This document shows positions 7,732 through 19,937 of a stretch of 64,000 nucleotides of DNA, in pieces. This DNA is from an uncultured Gammaproteobacteria bacterium. Its GTDB lineage: Bacteria > Pseudomonadota > Gammaproteobacteria > HK1. The DNA is taken from positions 5,357,694 to 5,421,693 of the forward strand of contig OY282378.1 in the NCBI GenBank assembly GCA_958295835.1, given 5' to 3'. Numbering within the stretch: position 1 is the first letter of the stretch; the number at the start of each line of letters is the position of its first letter. The notes under the pieces were generated by a model. That model was not told the DNA's origin. It made no database searches and saw only the letters and a list, made by a program, of their open reading frames with translations. The position numbers and the translations under genes are program-made.

Positions 7732-9796
7732 CCCATCTTTACCACCCCACCCCACAATATCTCATTGCATCATACAGTTACGATGTTCGAGGTCGGCGAG
7801 TGGCACTACAATCGTGTGCCCGAGGGTCGTTCAGACGAGGGTTTTGCAGATCCCTCCGGGTGCGTGGTCGATGCCCAGGGCCTCGTAGATGGCCTGTTGG
7901 GAGGGTTCGGCACGGGTGGCTTTGCGCACGTGCAGGGTGCGCCCGTCGGCGCGTCGGAAGGTGGCGGTGATGCGCTGCTGCCCTTCGAGGATTCGGCGAA
8001 GGGTGGTCCAACGGGCGCACTGGCCGGTTTGGCGCAGGCGCCGGCGAATCACCTGGACGAGTTGATAGGCGATGACGGTGATGAACAGATGGCCCTCGGC
8101 GCGGATGGGCTTGTGGTGATAGATGGGGCGCAGGCCGAGTTCGGATTTCAACGAGCGGAACACGGCCTCGATGTCGGTGAGGGTGAAGTAGGTGCGCCAC
8201 AGGGTGGATTCGTCCCAATCGGTTTGATTGGTGCGCAGGCAGTACACGCCGGGGTGGGTCAGCATGGAGCCGGGGAGCGGGCGGCGGGTGAAGCGCACGG
8301 CGGTGACGCGCTCGCCGGTCTGGTTGGTGTCGAGTTCGATGTCGTAGTGTTGGGCGACGCCGCGGCTTGTCTCTTTGAGCCGCCCGATGCGCTGCCAGAC
8401 TTGGTCGGTGCGTTTGTGGGTGCGGGGTTTGGACAGCCCGTCGGAGAGCCGGGTGAGGGCGGCCTCGAAGCGTTGGGCGAAGCGCTCGACGATGGCGCGC
8501 TCCTTGGCGGCGCGCGCTTCGGAGAAGCAATACAGGCGCACTTCCTGGCCGTCGTCGCTGAGGACCTTGTGCAGATGCACGCGGTGATGGGAGGCGGTCT
8601 CGATGGACAGCGCCGCGTCGGCGTCGAAGTGGCGGGTGCGTTCGCGGCTGACCACCAGGTAGCGGTATTGGTGCTCGCGCAGCCAGCGCACGCGGTCTTC
8701 GGTGGCGATGCCGCGGTCCATGACCACCAGGGCGCCGCGCGGGGCGTTGAGGGCGTCGAGCATCTGGGCGAGGGTGTGATGTTCGCGCACGTTGCCGGCG
8801 AAGACTTGGGAGCGGCGCACGAAGCCGCTGGCGTCGAGCACCAGTCCCAAGGTGAGCAGCGGGCAGTCGGTGCGTTTGTCCTTGGAGTGTCCGCGCCGGG
8901 CCTTGGGTTGTCCGCTCGCCTCGCCCTCGAAGTAGGTATTGGTCAGGTCGTAGAGGGTGACGGTGGGGTGGAGGTCGAACAGGTCCATCGCCCGGTCGAA
9001 GAGGGGGCGTTCGATGGCTTCGCGGTGCGCCATCAGCGCATCGGAGGCGCGGTACAGTCGCATCGGCCCCATCATCTCGAAGTCCACGCCCAGGAGTTCG
9101 CCCAGGGCGCTGCGCTCGCCCAGCCAGCGCCGGGTGGCGCGCTCGGAGCCTGGCCGGGCCATGCGCGCGATGATGGAGCCGATGGCGGCGGAGCGTACCG
9201 ACGCCCCGATGCCCAGTGCTTCGAGCCGCGTGCGCAGGCCGAGCTGGTCCATCGCCCACAGGGCGGCGTGCTCCACGCCGACCGAGCGGGGGCGAATCAG
9301 TTCCAGGGAGTCGACGTCGACGTGTTGGAAGTCGTGCCTCGGGCTCGCCGGCGAGGATGCAGCGCCGATGCGTTCACCGGCGAGCAGCAGCGCGGTGATG
9401 CGTTGGGCGTGTGATTCGAGCGCCGGGGGGCCATCGGGTGGCAGTGGTAGCTGACCGGCGAGGAGTTCGTCGATGCGCCGGCACAGCACCGGCCACTCGC
9501 TTGGTGCGATGTCGAAGTGCCGTCCCAGGTTGAGCAGGGTGCGTTGGCGCACCTTCGAGCCGGTGCGCTCGGAGCGCACGAGGCGGAAGGTGAAGTGCTC
9601 GCCGATGCTGCGGGTACGGGTGCGGCGGATGAACATGGACGCAGGGTAGCGGCGGGCGGGATGTGGTGCAACAGAGAGAATTCATTTTATGGCACTACAT
9701 CTGCCTCTCCGACGACACATCAATCACCTACACGCGAAAATCGGCGAAATCGCGACGAATCCCCACCCAATTGCGGCTCGCAGTGGTAAAGATGGG
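7732..9796 (-). mobile_element. IS1634-like insertion sequence, copy 1 (2065 bp)
   Basis: The ends are inverted repeats CCCATCTTTACCAC / GTGGTAAAGATGGG. They are flanked by a 4-bp target duplication CTAG (7728-7731 and 9797-9800). The element encodes one transposase on the minus strand. A second copy at 61779-63869 is in the same orientation and differs by scattered bases and a 27-bp insertion. It disrupts the last gene of the putative defence operon. Confidence 0.92.
7831..9636 (-). CDS. IS1634-like DDE transposase, copy 1
   Basis: This 601-residue transposase begins MFIRRTRTRSIGEHFTFRLV. It shows the DDE-type core of the IS1634 branch of the IS4 superfamily: LYDLTNTYFEGE, GALVVMDRGIATEDRVRWL (catalytic Asp region) and TDWDESTLWRTYFTLTDIEA followed by FRSLKSELGLRP (catalytic Glu region). 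The frame is intact, so the element could be active. The start is close to the right end, leaving about 160 bp of non-coding IS sequence there and about 100 bp at the left end. Confidence 0.9.
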   Translation of the reverse strand: MFIRRTRTRSIGEHFTFRLVRSERTGSKVRQRTLLNLGRHFDIAPSEWPVLCRRIDELLAGQLPLPPDGPPALESHAQRITALLLAGERIGAASSPASPRHDFQHVDVDSLELIRPRSVGVEHAALWAMDQLGLRTRLEALGIGASVRSAAIGSIIARMARPGSERATRRWLGERSALGELLGVDFEMMGPMRLYRASDALMAHREAIERPLFDRAMDLFDLHPTVTLYDLTNTYFEGEASGQPKARRGHSKDKRTDCPLLTLGLVLDASGFVRRSQVFAGNVREHHTLAQMLDALNAPRGALVVMDRGIATEDRVRWLREHQYRYLVVSRERTRHFDADAALSIETASHHRVHLHKVLSDDGQEVRLYCFSEARAAKERAIVERFAQRFEAALTRLSDGLSKPRTHKRTDQVWQRIGRLKETSRGVAQHYDIELDTNQTGERVTAVRFTRRPLPGSMLTHPGVYCLRTNQTDWDESTLWRTYFTLTDIEAVFRSLKSELGLRPIYHHKPIRAEGHLFITVIAYQLVQVIRRRLRQTGQCARWTTLRRILEGQQRITATFRRADGRTLHVRKATRAEPSQQAIYEALGIDHAPGGICKTLV

Positions 9797-11882
9797 CTAG
9801 CGCGCCTCGGATTGCTCTCCGCATACTTTCTTCATCCCTCACCGTCCGCCCCAATCCTTGCAGGATCGCCCTGTGTGCTCCGTCTGTCGTGTACCGTACC
9901 GTCCCCCGGGCTCTCTGTCCGCCCTCCACCGCGTCCAGCAGCAGGTCCAGGAGCTGGTTCGGGCACCTCGCGAACGCCCAGCTCGCTACCGTGTGTAGTT
10001 GATTCAGGGCCTTCAGCGGGACGTTTCCGTCACTCCCCGCCTTGTACCGATCCAACAGCGTGTAACCCCCCGCCATGATGACCTCGTCCAAATCCCTTTC
10101 CGCCCGCATCCGTCGTTCGGCCGTCCACCCCGTCGCATCGTTCGGCGGCGGGAGTTCCCCATCCGTTCCTACGGTGTACCGCTGGTCTACCGGGGGCGTT
10201 CCACGCGGTTGGCTCAACCACTTGTACAGCTCGTCCCGCTCCGCCCTGGTCACTGCGTCGTGCAGGATCTGCCTGCACCGCACCGCAAGCATTTCCAGCG
10301 TTCGTGCCTCGGGTGTCGGTTTCCCGTTTGCCCACCATGCTTCTTCCGCGCCGTCGAAGCGCACCAAGTGGGGGACGATCTGCATCCCGTCCATCGCATC
10401 CGGGCGAAACACCACCTTCTTCGGCTCCTCGCTCCATGATCCGTAGGTCGGCGAGCCGATCTCGATCCTCGCGTACCCGGTCGCCGGCTGCTGCACCGCG
10501 ACGATCACGACGTCGTGGTCACGGGCGGTCGTTTCAATTTCGATACGTTCTCTCCCCCTCATCTGTCCCTTCCGCAATGGGATCACGAGTTCCGACTTCC
10601 CCTTCTCCAATTTGAGCCCTTTGCTCACCTCCTTCGCCTTCTCGGACGGCGTCCGGTATGGCTCTCCCGCCCGTACCACTTCATCTTCGCGAATGAGCGG
10701 TAGTTCCCTTATTGTTCTTTTCGGGCCTTCGATGATCGTCAGCCAGAACCCATCCAGATGGTCGAACCATGGAGTCTCGCGCCGTTCGACTGCTCTTGCC
10801 GCGAGCAGCGCGCCTCGGCTTGCCGCGTTGGCCGGTGCAGCCAGTGCCTTTCGTCCTGCATTCTTCAGGCTCGCCACCATGGCGTCCGTGACTATTTCTC
10901 CGACAGGACTCCACGCGATCACGGTTCTCCGGTTTTCCAGACCCGCCGTCGCATCCGGTATTGCCCCCGCCGGGATCGCGTTCCTTGGCGCAGCGACCCT
11001 GTTCCAACCGTCTTTCTCATCGCGGATCCAAGCGTCCTGTGTTACTCCGCGCGCCCAGTGTTCGATCGCCCGCGTTTGCTGTTCTACCTTTTCCGCATCG
11101 CGCCACGGTGTTATCTGGATTCGCACCATCTCGCGCATACAGTTCCAACCAGTCGGCCAAGGGCGGGGATCTTGGGGACCCTTTCGTACTGGCAGGGTGC
11201 GCCCCGTTCTCCCGTCCTTCCTCAGTTGGAATACGTGTGTCCGGACATCGTTTCCGTAGCTGACGACGATCCCGATGCTCTCTTCTTTCGTCAGTGCCGG
11301 CGTTTCGTCGAGCATCGCAAGCGCCACGGCCACAGAGTCCCATACCAAGTAAACTTCAATCCCTCCGAGTGCTCTCCTGCCAAGCGCTTCCAGGACATCC
11401 GCCTGTACGGTTTCGGTTGTCTCCCGGTCATCCGGAATGCAAAAACCCGCGTTCTTCGTGGAGCTCCATGTCTCCTCATGCCAGCCGATCGCGCTTCGGG
11501 CGCCCGCAAGCAGCACTTCCCCGGCGCTCATCTCCCACTCTCCATCGTTCCCGACATCCCTTACCAGCAGATCGCCCGACTCGTTCGTACCCTCCGCCTT
11601 GTTCGCCCCCCTGAGTTCTCGCCAAGCGTCCGCCGTTTCGCGCCTCCTGGCGGGATCGCCTTTCTCTCCGAACTCCAGCCCCCGGCCGTAGATCGTGGAA
11701 ACCGCGTCCAGCCCGCCAATCAGCGTGGCCCCCCCTCCGTTCGCCCTGTCCGCGCATACCACGACGCTCCGAGGTCCCTCGTCGCGTTCCTGGCGTCGTT
11801 GCTTTCCTTCTTTTGCACCGCTTTCCGTCGCGACGTGGTCCCATACGCCGTTCAGGTCCATACCGACGATTTCCCGGCTCAT
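9797..11882 (-). pseudogene. Hsp70/actin-fold ATPase-like protein, 5' part, interrupted by IS
   Basis: The start is the ATG at 11882 (MSREIVGMDLNG), overlapping the upstream stop as ATGA. Joining 11882-9797 to 7727-7291 (IS and one target copy removed) gives exactly 841 codons in frame, so the original protein had 840 residues. I see an Hsp70/actin-like fold: GMDLNGVWDHV as phosphate-1, VQADVLEALGRRALGGIEVYLVWDSVAVALAM like the Hsp70 'NEPTAAALAYG' region, IGIVVSYGNDVRTHVFQL as phosphate-2, and an adenosine-type ALAAPANAASRGALLAARA. A beta-rich part (KSELVIPLRKG, ARIEIGSP) and a helical C-terminus follow. It is the last gene of the operon starting at 17379. Its role is unknown; it may be an ATP-driven sensor or chaperone. 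Confidence 0.65.
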
Positions 11883-13429
11883 CGTCTTTCCGCTTCGGCC
11901 TGAAGGTGGCGGATTGCCTGCTGGATCGCCTTCATGACCGTTCCCAGACCGTTCTCCGGCATCATCTGTACCGCGAAGACGCGGCATTCGTGCCTCTTCC
12001 CACCCATCGGCCTCACGAGCGGCTTCTCCTCCGACATCCTTACCTGAGCGGCCAGTACCCCGACGCAATACGGGATCGCCTCGCGCTCCGTCCTGTCCGC
12101 CAGCGTCTCCATCAGGTCGATATGCCGTATCTCTCCTTCCATCGGCCCCAAGCTATAGAGGGTGAGTTTCGCCGTCTTGCCAGCCCCGTCCCGTGTCGTC
12201 CCCAGCGTGAGCGCACAGCAGGCGCCGGGAGGGACCTCGTTCCCAAGATTTCGTCCTCCCGCGTGGACTTTTATCCACCATCCCGTATCGGGTTCGATGA
12301 GTACGCAGAACGGCTCCTGTTCCAGCGCCAGCCAGCGTCCCTTCTCCTGTCCGACGCGGAGGGCTACCGGCGGCTTCACCACGAGTATCCAGCCTTCGAG
12401 GTTCAGCACCGAGACGCTCGCAACGAGCAGCCCGAGCTCGTTCCATCCTTCCGCTTGCCAAGCCCAGAGCTCGTCTTCCAGATCCGTCTGGCGGATGAGT
12501 TCTTCCCTGGCCGTCCAGATCCGCCGATAGCCGGGGTTCATCCTCAGAACCTGGTTGGGTTTCGCTCCCGGCTCCAGCTTCCCGACGCCCCGTTCCCTCA
12601 ACGCCGCCGCAACGTTCGCGCATTCCCGACCCCACTGGACGAGCTGGATGTCTCCGCTCAGTTCCTGCGGAACCCGCCGGACCTCGCGTGCGGTCATCTC
12701 TGCGAAATCGCGAACCACCCGGTTCTCACGGGTGTTGGGGTCCGTCACCCGCACTTCGGTCAGAACTCCCTGCCTGGCACGTTCCTCCATCGTCCGGCCG
12801 GGTCTCCCGGCCAGCCACTTCATGCTTCTTCGGCTCGTGTGCTCCACGCGCTCCGGGGGCACGATCCGTTCCTCGCGAGCGAGCACCGTCTTCGGGCGTT
12901 GAGCGATTCTCCCCAGAATCGGGGACAGCTCCCGGGCGTGATGTTTCAGCACCGCTGTCCTTGGCTCGTAGTCATCCGGTAGCTTGCGCTCGAACAGCAC
13001 CTTGGCCCGTTCCCACCATCTGTCCGTTCCCCAGGCCCTTGTCTCTTCGATCTGGCGGATCCGCGCCGCCACGTCGATATGTGCTCCTCCCTCGCGGGCT
13101 TCGGCGTCGAGATCGTCTTCGGTCCACTCGATCGCCTGGATGAAACCGTTCACGCTCACCCGCTGGATGTCCGGCGTTCCCGGCCGAGGGAGCGGGATCC
13201 GCCACACCCTTCGTTCCTTGTCCTCGCTCGTGGCGATCCACTCGGGTTGCAGTGCCCGGTATCCGCTCAACCTCGGCTTCGGGTCCTTGGGCGCGACCAC
13301 GAAAATTGCACTGCGACTCGTCCTTCTCGCCCCCTCGATCACCGTTTCCGGGCACGTGTCCGCCTCCCCTCCCGCCAGCGCCAGCGCGAGGTTCCGAAAT
13401 CCAATCACGATTTGGAGGTCTTGCCGCAC
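11879..13429 (-). CDS. Possible DUF2357 / McrC-like partner of the McrB-type ATPase
   Basis: This 516-residue protein starts at a GTG that directly follows the McrB-like stop (TAAGTG). It ends with an ATGA overlap into the Hsp70-like gene. The helical region around residues 290-340 (GKLEPGAKPNQVLRMNPGYRRIWTAREELI, written here as separate elements PNQVLRMNPGYRR and ELIRQTDLEDELW) resembles DUF2357 proteins, which accompany McrB-like ATPases and are McrC-related. I cannot see a convincing PD-(D/E)XK triad, so nuclease activity is doubtful. The C-terminal 150 residues are beta-rich (GWWIKVHAGGRN, CCALTLGTTRDG, RVFAVQMM). Alternatively it is an uncharacterised scaffold specific to this operon. 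Confidence 0.45.
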   Translation of the reverse strand: MRQDLQIVIGFRNLALALAGGEADTCPETVIEGARRTSRSAIFVVAPKDPKPRLSGYRALQPEWIATSEDKERRVWRIPLPRPGTPDIQRVSVNGFIQAIEWTEDDLDAEAREGGAHIDVAARIRQIEETRAWGTDRWWERAKVLFERKLPDDYEPRTAVLKHHARELSPILGRIAQRPKTVLAREERIVPPERVEHTSRRSMKWLAGRPGRTMEERARQGVLTEVRVTDPNTRENRVVRDFAEMTAREVRRVPQELSGDIQLVQWGRECANVAAALRERGVGKLEPGAKPNQVLRMNPGYRRIWTAREELIRQTDLEDELWAWQAEGWNELGLLVASVSVLNLEGWILVVKPPVALRVGQEKGRWLALEQEPFCVLIEPDTGWWIKVHAGGRNLGNEVPPGACCALTLGTTRDGAGKTAKLTLYSLGPMEGEIRHIDLMETLADRTEREAIPYCVGVLAAQVRMSEEKPLVRPMGGKRHECRVFAVQMMPENGLGTVMKAIQQAIRHLQAEAERR

Positions 13430-15303
13430 TTACCCGATTCGGCGTCCGGTCCAGGCGAACGTGCCGGTGTTGTGCATGATGTCCGTGGTGCCGGTAACGG
13501 CCTCTGCCAGATCCTCGTCTTCCAGGTCTTCAGCGCAGATTTTTCTCAGCCTGTCCAAGGCCCCTGCCGCCTCGTCGTTGGCCCCGTCAAGCCCGGTGAG
13601 CTTCGGCAACACCCGCATCTCCACTTGGTCCGCGAGAGCGTTCCTCCAATCCCCCGATGGGTAGCGCTCGACGTATCGCGCCATCGCCTGCCCCATCCGG
13701 TGCCCGAACGGCCTCCCGACACTTTCCATCACTTCCTCGTTGATCGTCGCGATCGTCCGACGAGCCTCGTCCGGCATCTCCCGTCCTTTGCACCACTGCC
13801 GCCATTGCCTTGCCGTCAGGGCCTTTCGCAACGCCTCTTGCCCGTTCTCGTCTTTCCCCTTCGCCTTGGCCGCGAACACGATTTCCTTCGGTCGTGGGAA
13901 CCGGATGACGTTCGAGCGGTCGATCACCTTGTCCGAGAGTGTCTGCGTGCTTTCGTCTTCGTTCATCGTGCCGACCCACACGATCCGCTCCGACGGATAG
14001 ATCCTCTCCGGGTCCTCGCCTTCACCGTGCGGTATGTCGAGTTCGATCATCGCTTCGGGGCTCGATCCGCCTGCCCGGCGTAGCTCCAGTCGGCTGAGGA
14101 AATCCGAGAAGTAGTACTCCGTGCGCGCGAGGTTCATCTCGTCGAGCAACACCATCGCCATTCGGTCGTCCCCCGAGGGGTTCCGCCGATCCTGGTCGAA
14201 GTTCCACAGGAGCCGGGCCAGCTCGGTGGCCTGGTACCGTTTGGCATGTAGTCGTACGAGCCGACCAGGTCCATCGGGCTGTCCCACCGCGGTTGAACGG
14301 GCACGACCAGCAGATACATTCCCATCGCTTCGGCGTACGCCCGCGGAAGCTGCGTCTTGCCGGTGCCGCTGATCCCGGCGAGCACGGTCAGCGGCGAGAC
14401 CTCCGCGACCTTGAGCGACGTGTGCAGCCGCCACACCATCCGCTGGTGGAACTCGAGCCCCTGCCCGCGAATAAGGCTCAGCGCCTCCTTCAATGCTTCA
14501 CCTTCTTCCTCCCGTGGATTGCCTGTTCTCTCTCCCCCCACACAGCCGGGCGGACTGGTGAGGTTGCCGAGGCGGCGCCCCCGATCATGCTCGTCACCGC
14601 GCTGTTCTCCTCCCGATTCCCCTGTTCTCTTTTCCAGATTCTCCACTTCCCGTTGAAGAATCTCCTTTTTCATCTCCAAGGATTGGACTTCTTCTTCCGC
14701 TTTCTTCGTTCTCTTCTCCGCTTTCTCCACGTCCATGGATGCTCGCATCCTGATTTCGCGCTCTCGTGCTTCAAGGTTTTCGAGCTCTTTGGCCTTTTCC
14801 GCGATCCTGGCTTCGGTGTTCGCCGTCTCGCCGGCCTTCCGCTCCATCTCTTCGAGCTGCCTCCCTTTCGCTTCGATCTGCTCCTGCAACGTCTTGTTCG
14901 CTCTTTCGAGCTTATCCGCCTCCACCCGGATTCCGTCCCACTTCTCTCGCGCCTGCTCTCCCTCGCGCGCAATCTCACGGATCTTCGCTTCCTCCTCCGT
15001 CGCGAATCTGTCCAGCGCCTCACGCGCTTCGTCCAGGCCCGCGGACTCCCTTTGAAGGTCCGCCATCTCCTTGCGAAGATCATCACACTGGCGGGCGAGC
15101 TTCTCGCTCTCCTCCGCCTTGCCTCGGACCTCTTCGTATCTGGATTCGGCTTCCTTGGCCCGAGCCTCCGCACGGTCGTACCGTTCCTTCATCGACGAAC
15201 CGTCCCTGCCCCGCTTGTGGAAGGTGAGCCACGCAATGGTCCAGCCACCGGCCAGCGCCGCTCCCACCGCGCTCGCGGCGGTCCAGGGGATCTCCTCGAT
15301 CAT
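13430..15303 (-). pseudogene. Membrane-anchored coiled-coil McrB-like AAA+ ATPase, frameshifted
   Basis: The start is the ATG at 15303 (MIEEIPWTAASAVGAALAGG), overlapping the upstream stop as ATGA. An N-terminal membrane helix (residues 8-28) is followed by a coiled coil of about 190 residues and then an AAA+ domain: Walker A GISGTGKTQ, SPMDLVGSYDYM, Walker B MVLLDEMNLARTEYYFSDFL, and sensor IVWVGTMNEDEST. Between SYDYM and RYQATELARLLWNF one base is missing at about 14244-14245. Restoring a G after the ATG codon gives SYDYMAKRYQATELA, which is the expected McrB-group sequence, and makes 625 codons in frame. The break separates Walker A from Walker B, so the gene is inactive unless the missing base is a sequencing error. 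Confidence 0.8.
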
Positions 15304-16583
15304 CGGTTCGTCCTCCCGTCTTGCTCCTTCCTCTGGGCGTCTTCCAGGCGTTTCAGTGTCATGTCGAGACTTGTCTTCGCCTGCGCAAGCTGGCTCGTCA
15401 CCTCTCCGTATTCGCGTTCCAGGCGTTCGATGTCGCCCTTCAGCGCCTGTCCAGTCCCTCGTACATGCTCCAGGCCGGCTTCGGTTTCTCGTTTCGCTGT
15501 TTCGAGCCGTCGATATTCCTCCCGGATCGCCCGTAGTTCACCTTTCGCACTGTCGAGGGCTACCCTTCTCGTGCTCAGCTCCGCTTCGGCCTTCTGCTGC
15601 TCCTTCCGCGCCGCTTCCGTTCGTTCCTGAAGCCGGCTCAAGTTCCTCTCCGTCTCACGTATGGCGACCTCAACTTCCCGTTTTTTGGTCTCCAGTACCG
15701 ACACCTGCTCGCGGGTCGCACTCAACTCCCCCTTCGCGTCCGCCAGATTCTTCCGCGTAGCGTTGAGATCGGCCTCGGCCCGTTGCCGTTCCATCCTGGC
15801 CGTGTCCGCGCGTTCACGTGCGTTTTTCACCTCCTCTCGCAACTCCGGGAGATTCTCCGTGAGTCTTTCCGCTTCCTCGACCTTCGATCGCAGCTCCGTG
15901 ATCCGGTTTTCCAGATTGTCTCGCACCTCCCGCTTCTGTCCGATCACCCGGTCGAGCGTACTCAGATCCGTCCTCGCTTGTTGATTTTGCTCCGAGAGCC
16001 GTTCCCGTTCCGCCCTCAGGCGTTCGACCCCTCCTTTGACGACTTTCAAATCAGCCTCGACCTGTTCCCGATCCATCCTGGCCGTGTCTGCACGTTCGCG
16101 TTCTTTCTCCGTCGATTTACGCAACTCCGAGAGATTCTTCGTGAGTTCTTCTGCCTTCGTCCGCGCTTCCCGCTCAGCGCTCTCCGCCCGTCTTTGCGAC
16201 TGTTCTGCACGTGCCTCCAAGCTCTCCACCCTCGTTTTCAGCCTGCTTTCTTCTGCCTCCAGATCTTCTACCTTGATACGGAGCGCCGCCGCGTCGTCGA
16301 TCGTCTTGCGCGCCGTTTCGGCTTGCTGCCGTAGCGGTGGCAGTTCTTCTTCAAGTCTTTTCCGCTCTGCCTTGAGTTCATCTACTTGGCTCAGCAGCTC
16401 TCCGCGCTGGTCCTCCAACACCTTGATCGCCTCGCGATGCTGCGCAGCTTCAATGCTGTCGGCCACGACGAACGTCGCGGTCACGCCTACGAGCAACAGC
16501 CCGGCCATAGCCAACATTCCCGTCATCGCCCGACCCCGCCGCGTGTCCCGATCGACTCGCTCGAAAATGTCTGCTTCACTCAT
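15300..16583 (-). CDS. Membrane-anchored long coiled-coil protein
   Basis: This 427-residue protein has one membrane helix near the N-terminus (MTGMLAMAGLLLVGVTATFV, about residues 20-39) with a short cytoplasmic head (MSEADIFERVDRDTRRG). About 380 residues of uninterrupted heptad coiled coil follow, with repeated blocks such as ERADTARM and RQRAEADL. No enzymatic motif is seen. It overlaps the upstream nuclease gene by 8 bp and the downstream McrB gene by 4 bp. It shares the membrane-plus-coil architecture with the N-terminus of the McrB-like protein, so the two may form a hetero-coiled-coil that tethers the complex to the inner membrane. That pairing is inference. Confidence 0.75.
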   Translation of the reverse strand: MSEADIFERVDRDTRRGRAMTGMLAMAGLLLVGVTATFVVADSIEAAQHREAIKVLEDQRGELLSQVDELKAERKRLEEELPPLRQQAETARKTIDDAAALRIKVEDLEAEESRLKTRVESLEARAEQSQRRAESAEREARTKAEELTKNLSELRKSTEKERERADTARMDREQVEADLKVVKGGVERLRAERERLSEQNQQARTDLSTLDRVIGQKREVRDNLENRITELRSKVEEAERLTENLPELREEVKNARERADTARMERQRAEADLNATRKNLADAKGELSATREQVSVLETKKREVEVAIRETERNLSRLQERTEAARKEQQKAEAELSTRRVALDSAKGELRAIREEYRRLETAKRETEAGLEHVRGTGQALKGDIERLEREYGEVTSQLAQAKTSLDMTLKRLEDAQRKEQDGRTNR

Positions 16584-17379
16584 CGAGTGCCTCCCTGATC
16601 TTCAGTACGCACCCCGTGGGGTCCTCTTCGATCTCTCTGTCCCAGAAACGCAACGTCTTCCATCCTATGGCTTGCAGACAGGCATCGCGCCAGAGGTCCC
16701 GGTCCAACCGCTCGCCTTTTTCGTCCGTGTGCCACCGTCTTCCGTCGGCTTCGACGCAGAGCTGGCGTTCTCCCTTCCTCAGGGCGAAGTCGATCCGGTA
16801 ACGTCCAATTTGCACCTGCCGCTCGGCTTCGAGTCCTGCGCTTTCCATGGCTTCGCCGAGCCTGTCCTCCAGCCCTGACTCCGTGACCGGCCCGGTTTCC
16901 CCCTTGAGCGCGTCCAGGAACGCGCGGCATCGTCCGGTCACCGGTCTTTCGAGGAGGCTTGGGCTTCCCACGCAGACGAGGGCGTGTGTCGTCCCCCGTC
17001 TCGCCTCCCACATATGCCGGGCGAACTCGCGGTGGTTCGTGACCCTCTCCGGGAGAACAACATAACGGACTCCGACGACATTTCGCGTCGATTCTTCTCC
17101 GACGGTCCCGCCATACCCTGCCCACACCCTCTGGCGGCTTTCACGCGCTCTGTCGTGTTCCTCCCGGTTGACGAAGTAGAGGAGAGGTCTGCGGGCGGTC
17201 GGGGCTGCCTTCGCCGCCCTCCACCCCTCGTTCTGCCGCCAGCGCCCGGTCGGGCCGTAGCGCACCGGGCCTTGCCCGCTCGCGGGCTCCAGCCCTTCGT
17301 ACCACCGCTTCTGCGGTTCTTCCCGCTGCCGTGTCCGGCGGAGCTCGCTCGTTCTCGTTCCGCGCGGTGTGAGTCTCAC
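16576..17379 (-). CDS. DUF559 / Vsr-fold endonuclease-like protein
   Basis: I chose the GTG at 17379 (MRLTPRGTRTSELRR), preceded by GGGGGAG. An ATG at 17406 would add nine residues. The protein has 267 residues. The C-terminal 110 residues carry the DUF559 restriction-endonuclease-like fold: ESGLEDRLGEAMESAGLE, then IGRYRIDFALRKGERQLCVEADGRRW (as GRYRIDFAL and QLCVEADGRRWH), then RDACLQAIGWKTLRFWDREI. The D...ExD pattern fits this PD-(D/E)XK-related family. The N-terminal half is basic and has YRIDFAL-independent strands typical of DNA-binding regions, but I do not recognise it. It is the first complete gene of the five-gene operon and probably its effector nuclease. Confidence 0.65.
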   Translation of the reverse strand: MRLTPRGTRTSELRRTRQREEPQKRWYEGLEPASGQGPVRYGPTGRWRQNEGWRAAKAAPTARRPLLYFVNREEHDRARESRQRVWAGYGGTVGEESTRNVVGVRYVVLPERVTNHREFARHMWEARRGTTHALVCVGSPSLLERPVTGRCRAFLDALKGETGPVTESGLEDRLGEAMESAGLEAERQVQIGRYRIDFALRKGERQLCVEADGRRWHTDEKGERLDRDLWRDACLQAIGWKTLRFWDREIEEDPTGCVLKIREALDE

Positions 17380-17515
17380 ATGCTCCCCCTTTGGCGCGTC
17401 TCCCACTCCTGCCGTACGACGACGATATCGCGCGCATTGAAGCTGGTCCGAACCATGTTCTCGTCAGCCATTTTCAAGTACAGGCCGGCCCTGCCCTCGA
17501 AGCCGTCATCACCGG
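17376..17515 (-). pseudogene. Possible 5'-truncated gene upstream of the nuclease
   Basis: An open frame without its own clear start runs into an ATGTGA overlap with the nuclease start. It reads DDGFEGRAGLYLKMADENM and then ARDIVVVRQEWETRQRGSM. The coupling and protein-like composition suggest the 3' end of a real gene whose front was replaced when the maeB segment arrived at about 17.5-17.6 kb. A short peptide from the internal ATG is the alternative. I do not recognise it. Confidence 0.3.
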
Positions 17516-17597
17516 GTCATGCTCGTCAAACCGCCTCCTCCGCGCTTCCCGCGCTGATTCGCGATTCCTGTCCAACCGATGGGGTCCACTTCTGCCC

Positions 17598-19865
<2,268 letters not shown>

Positions 19866-19937
19866 CTGTCCCCGCCCGCGGCGGTCGGCGGCGGTCCGGT
19901 GTGCGGCGATTGTAGACCTGTCGCGGACGAAGCGGCG

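Noticed and set aside
7765..9414. 549-codon open frame antisense to the transposase (and its twin at 61661-62998)
   Set aside because: Mirror of the transposase reading frame; Gly/Ala/Val-rich with no recognisable motif.
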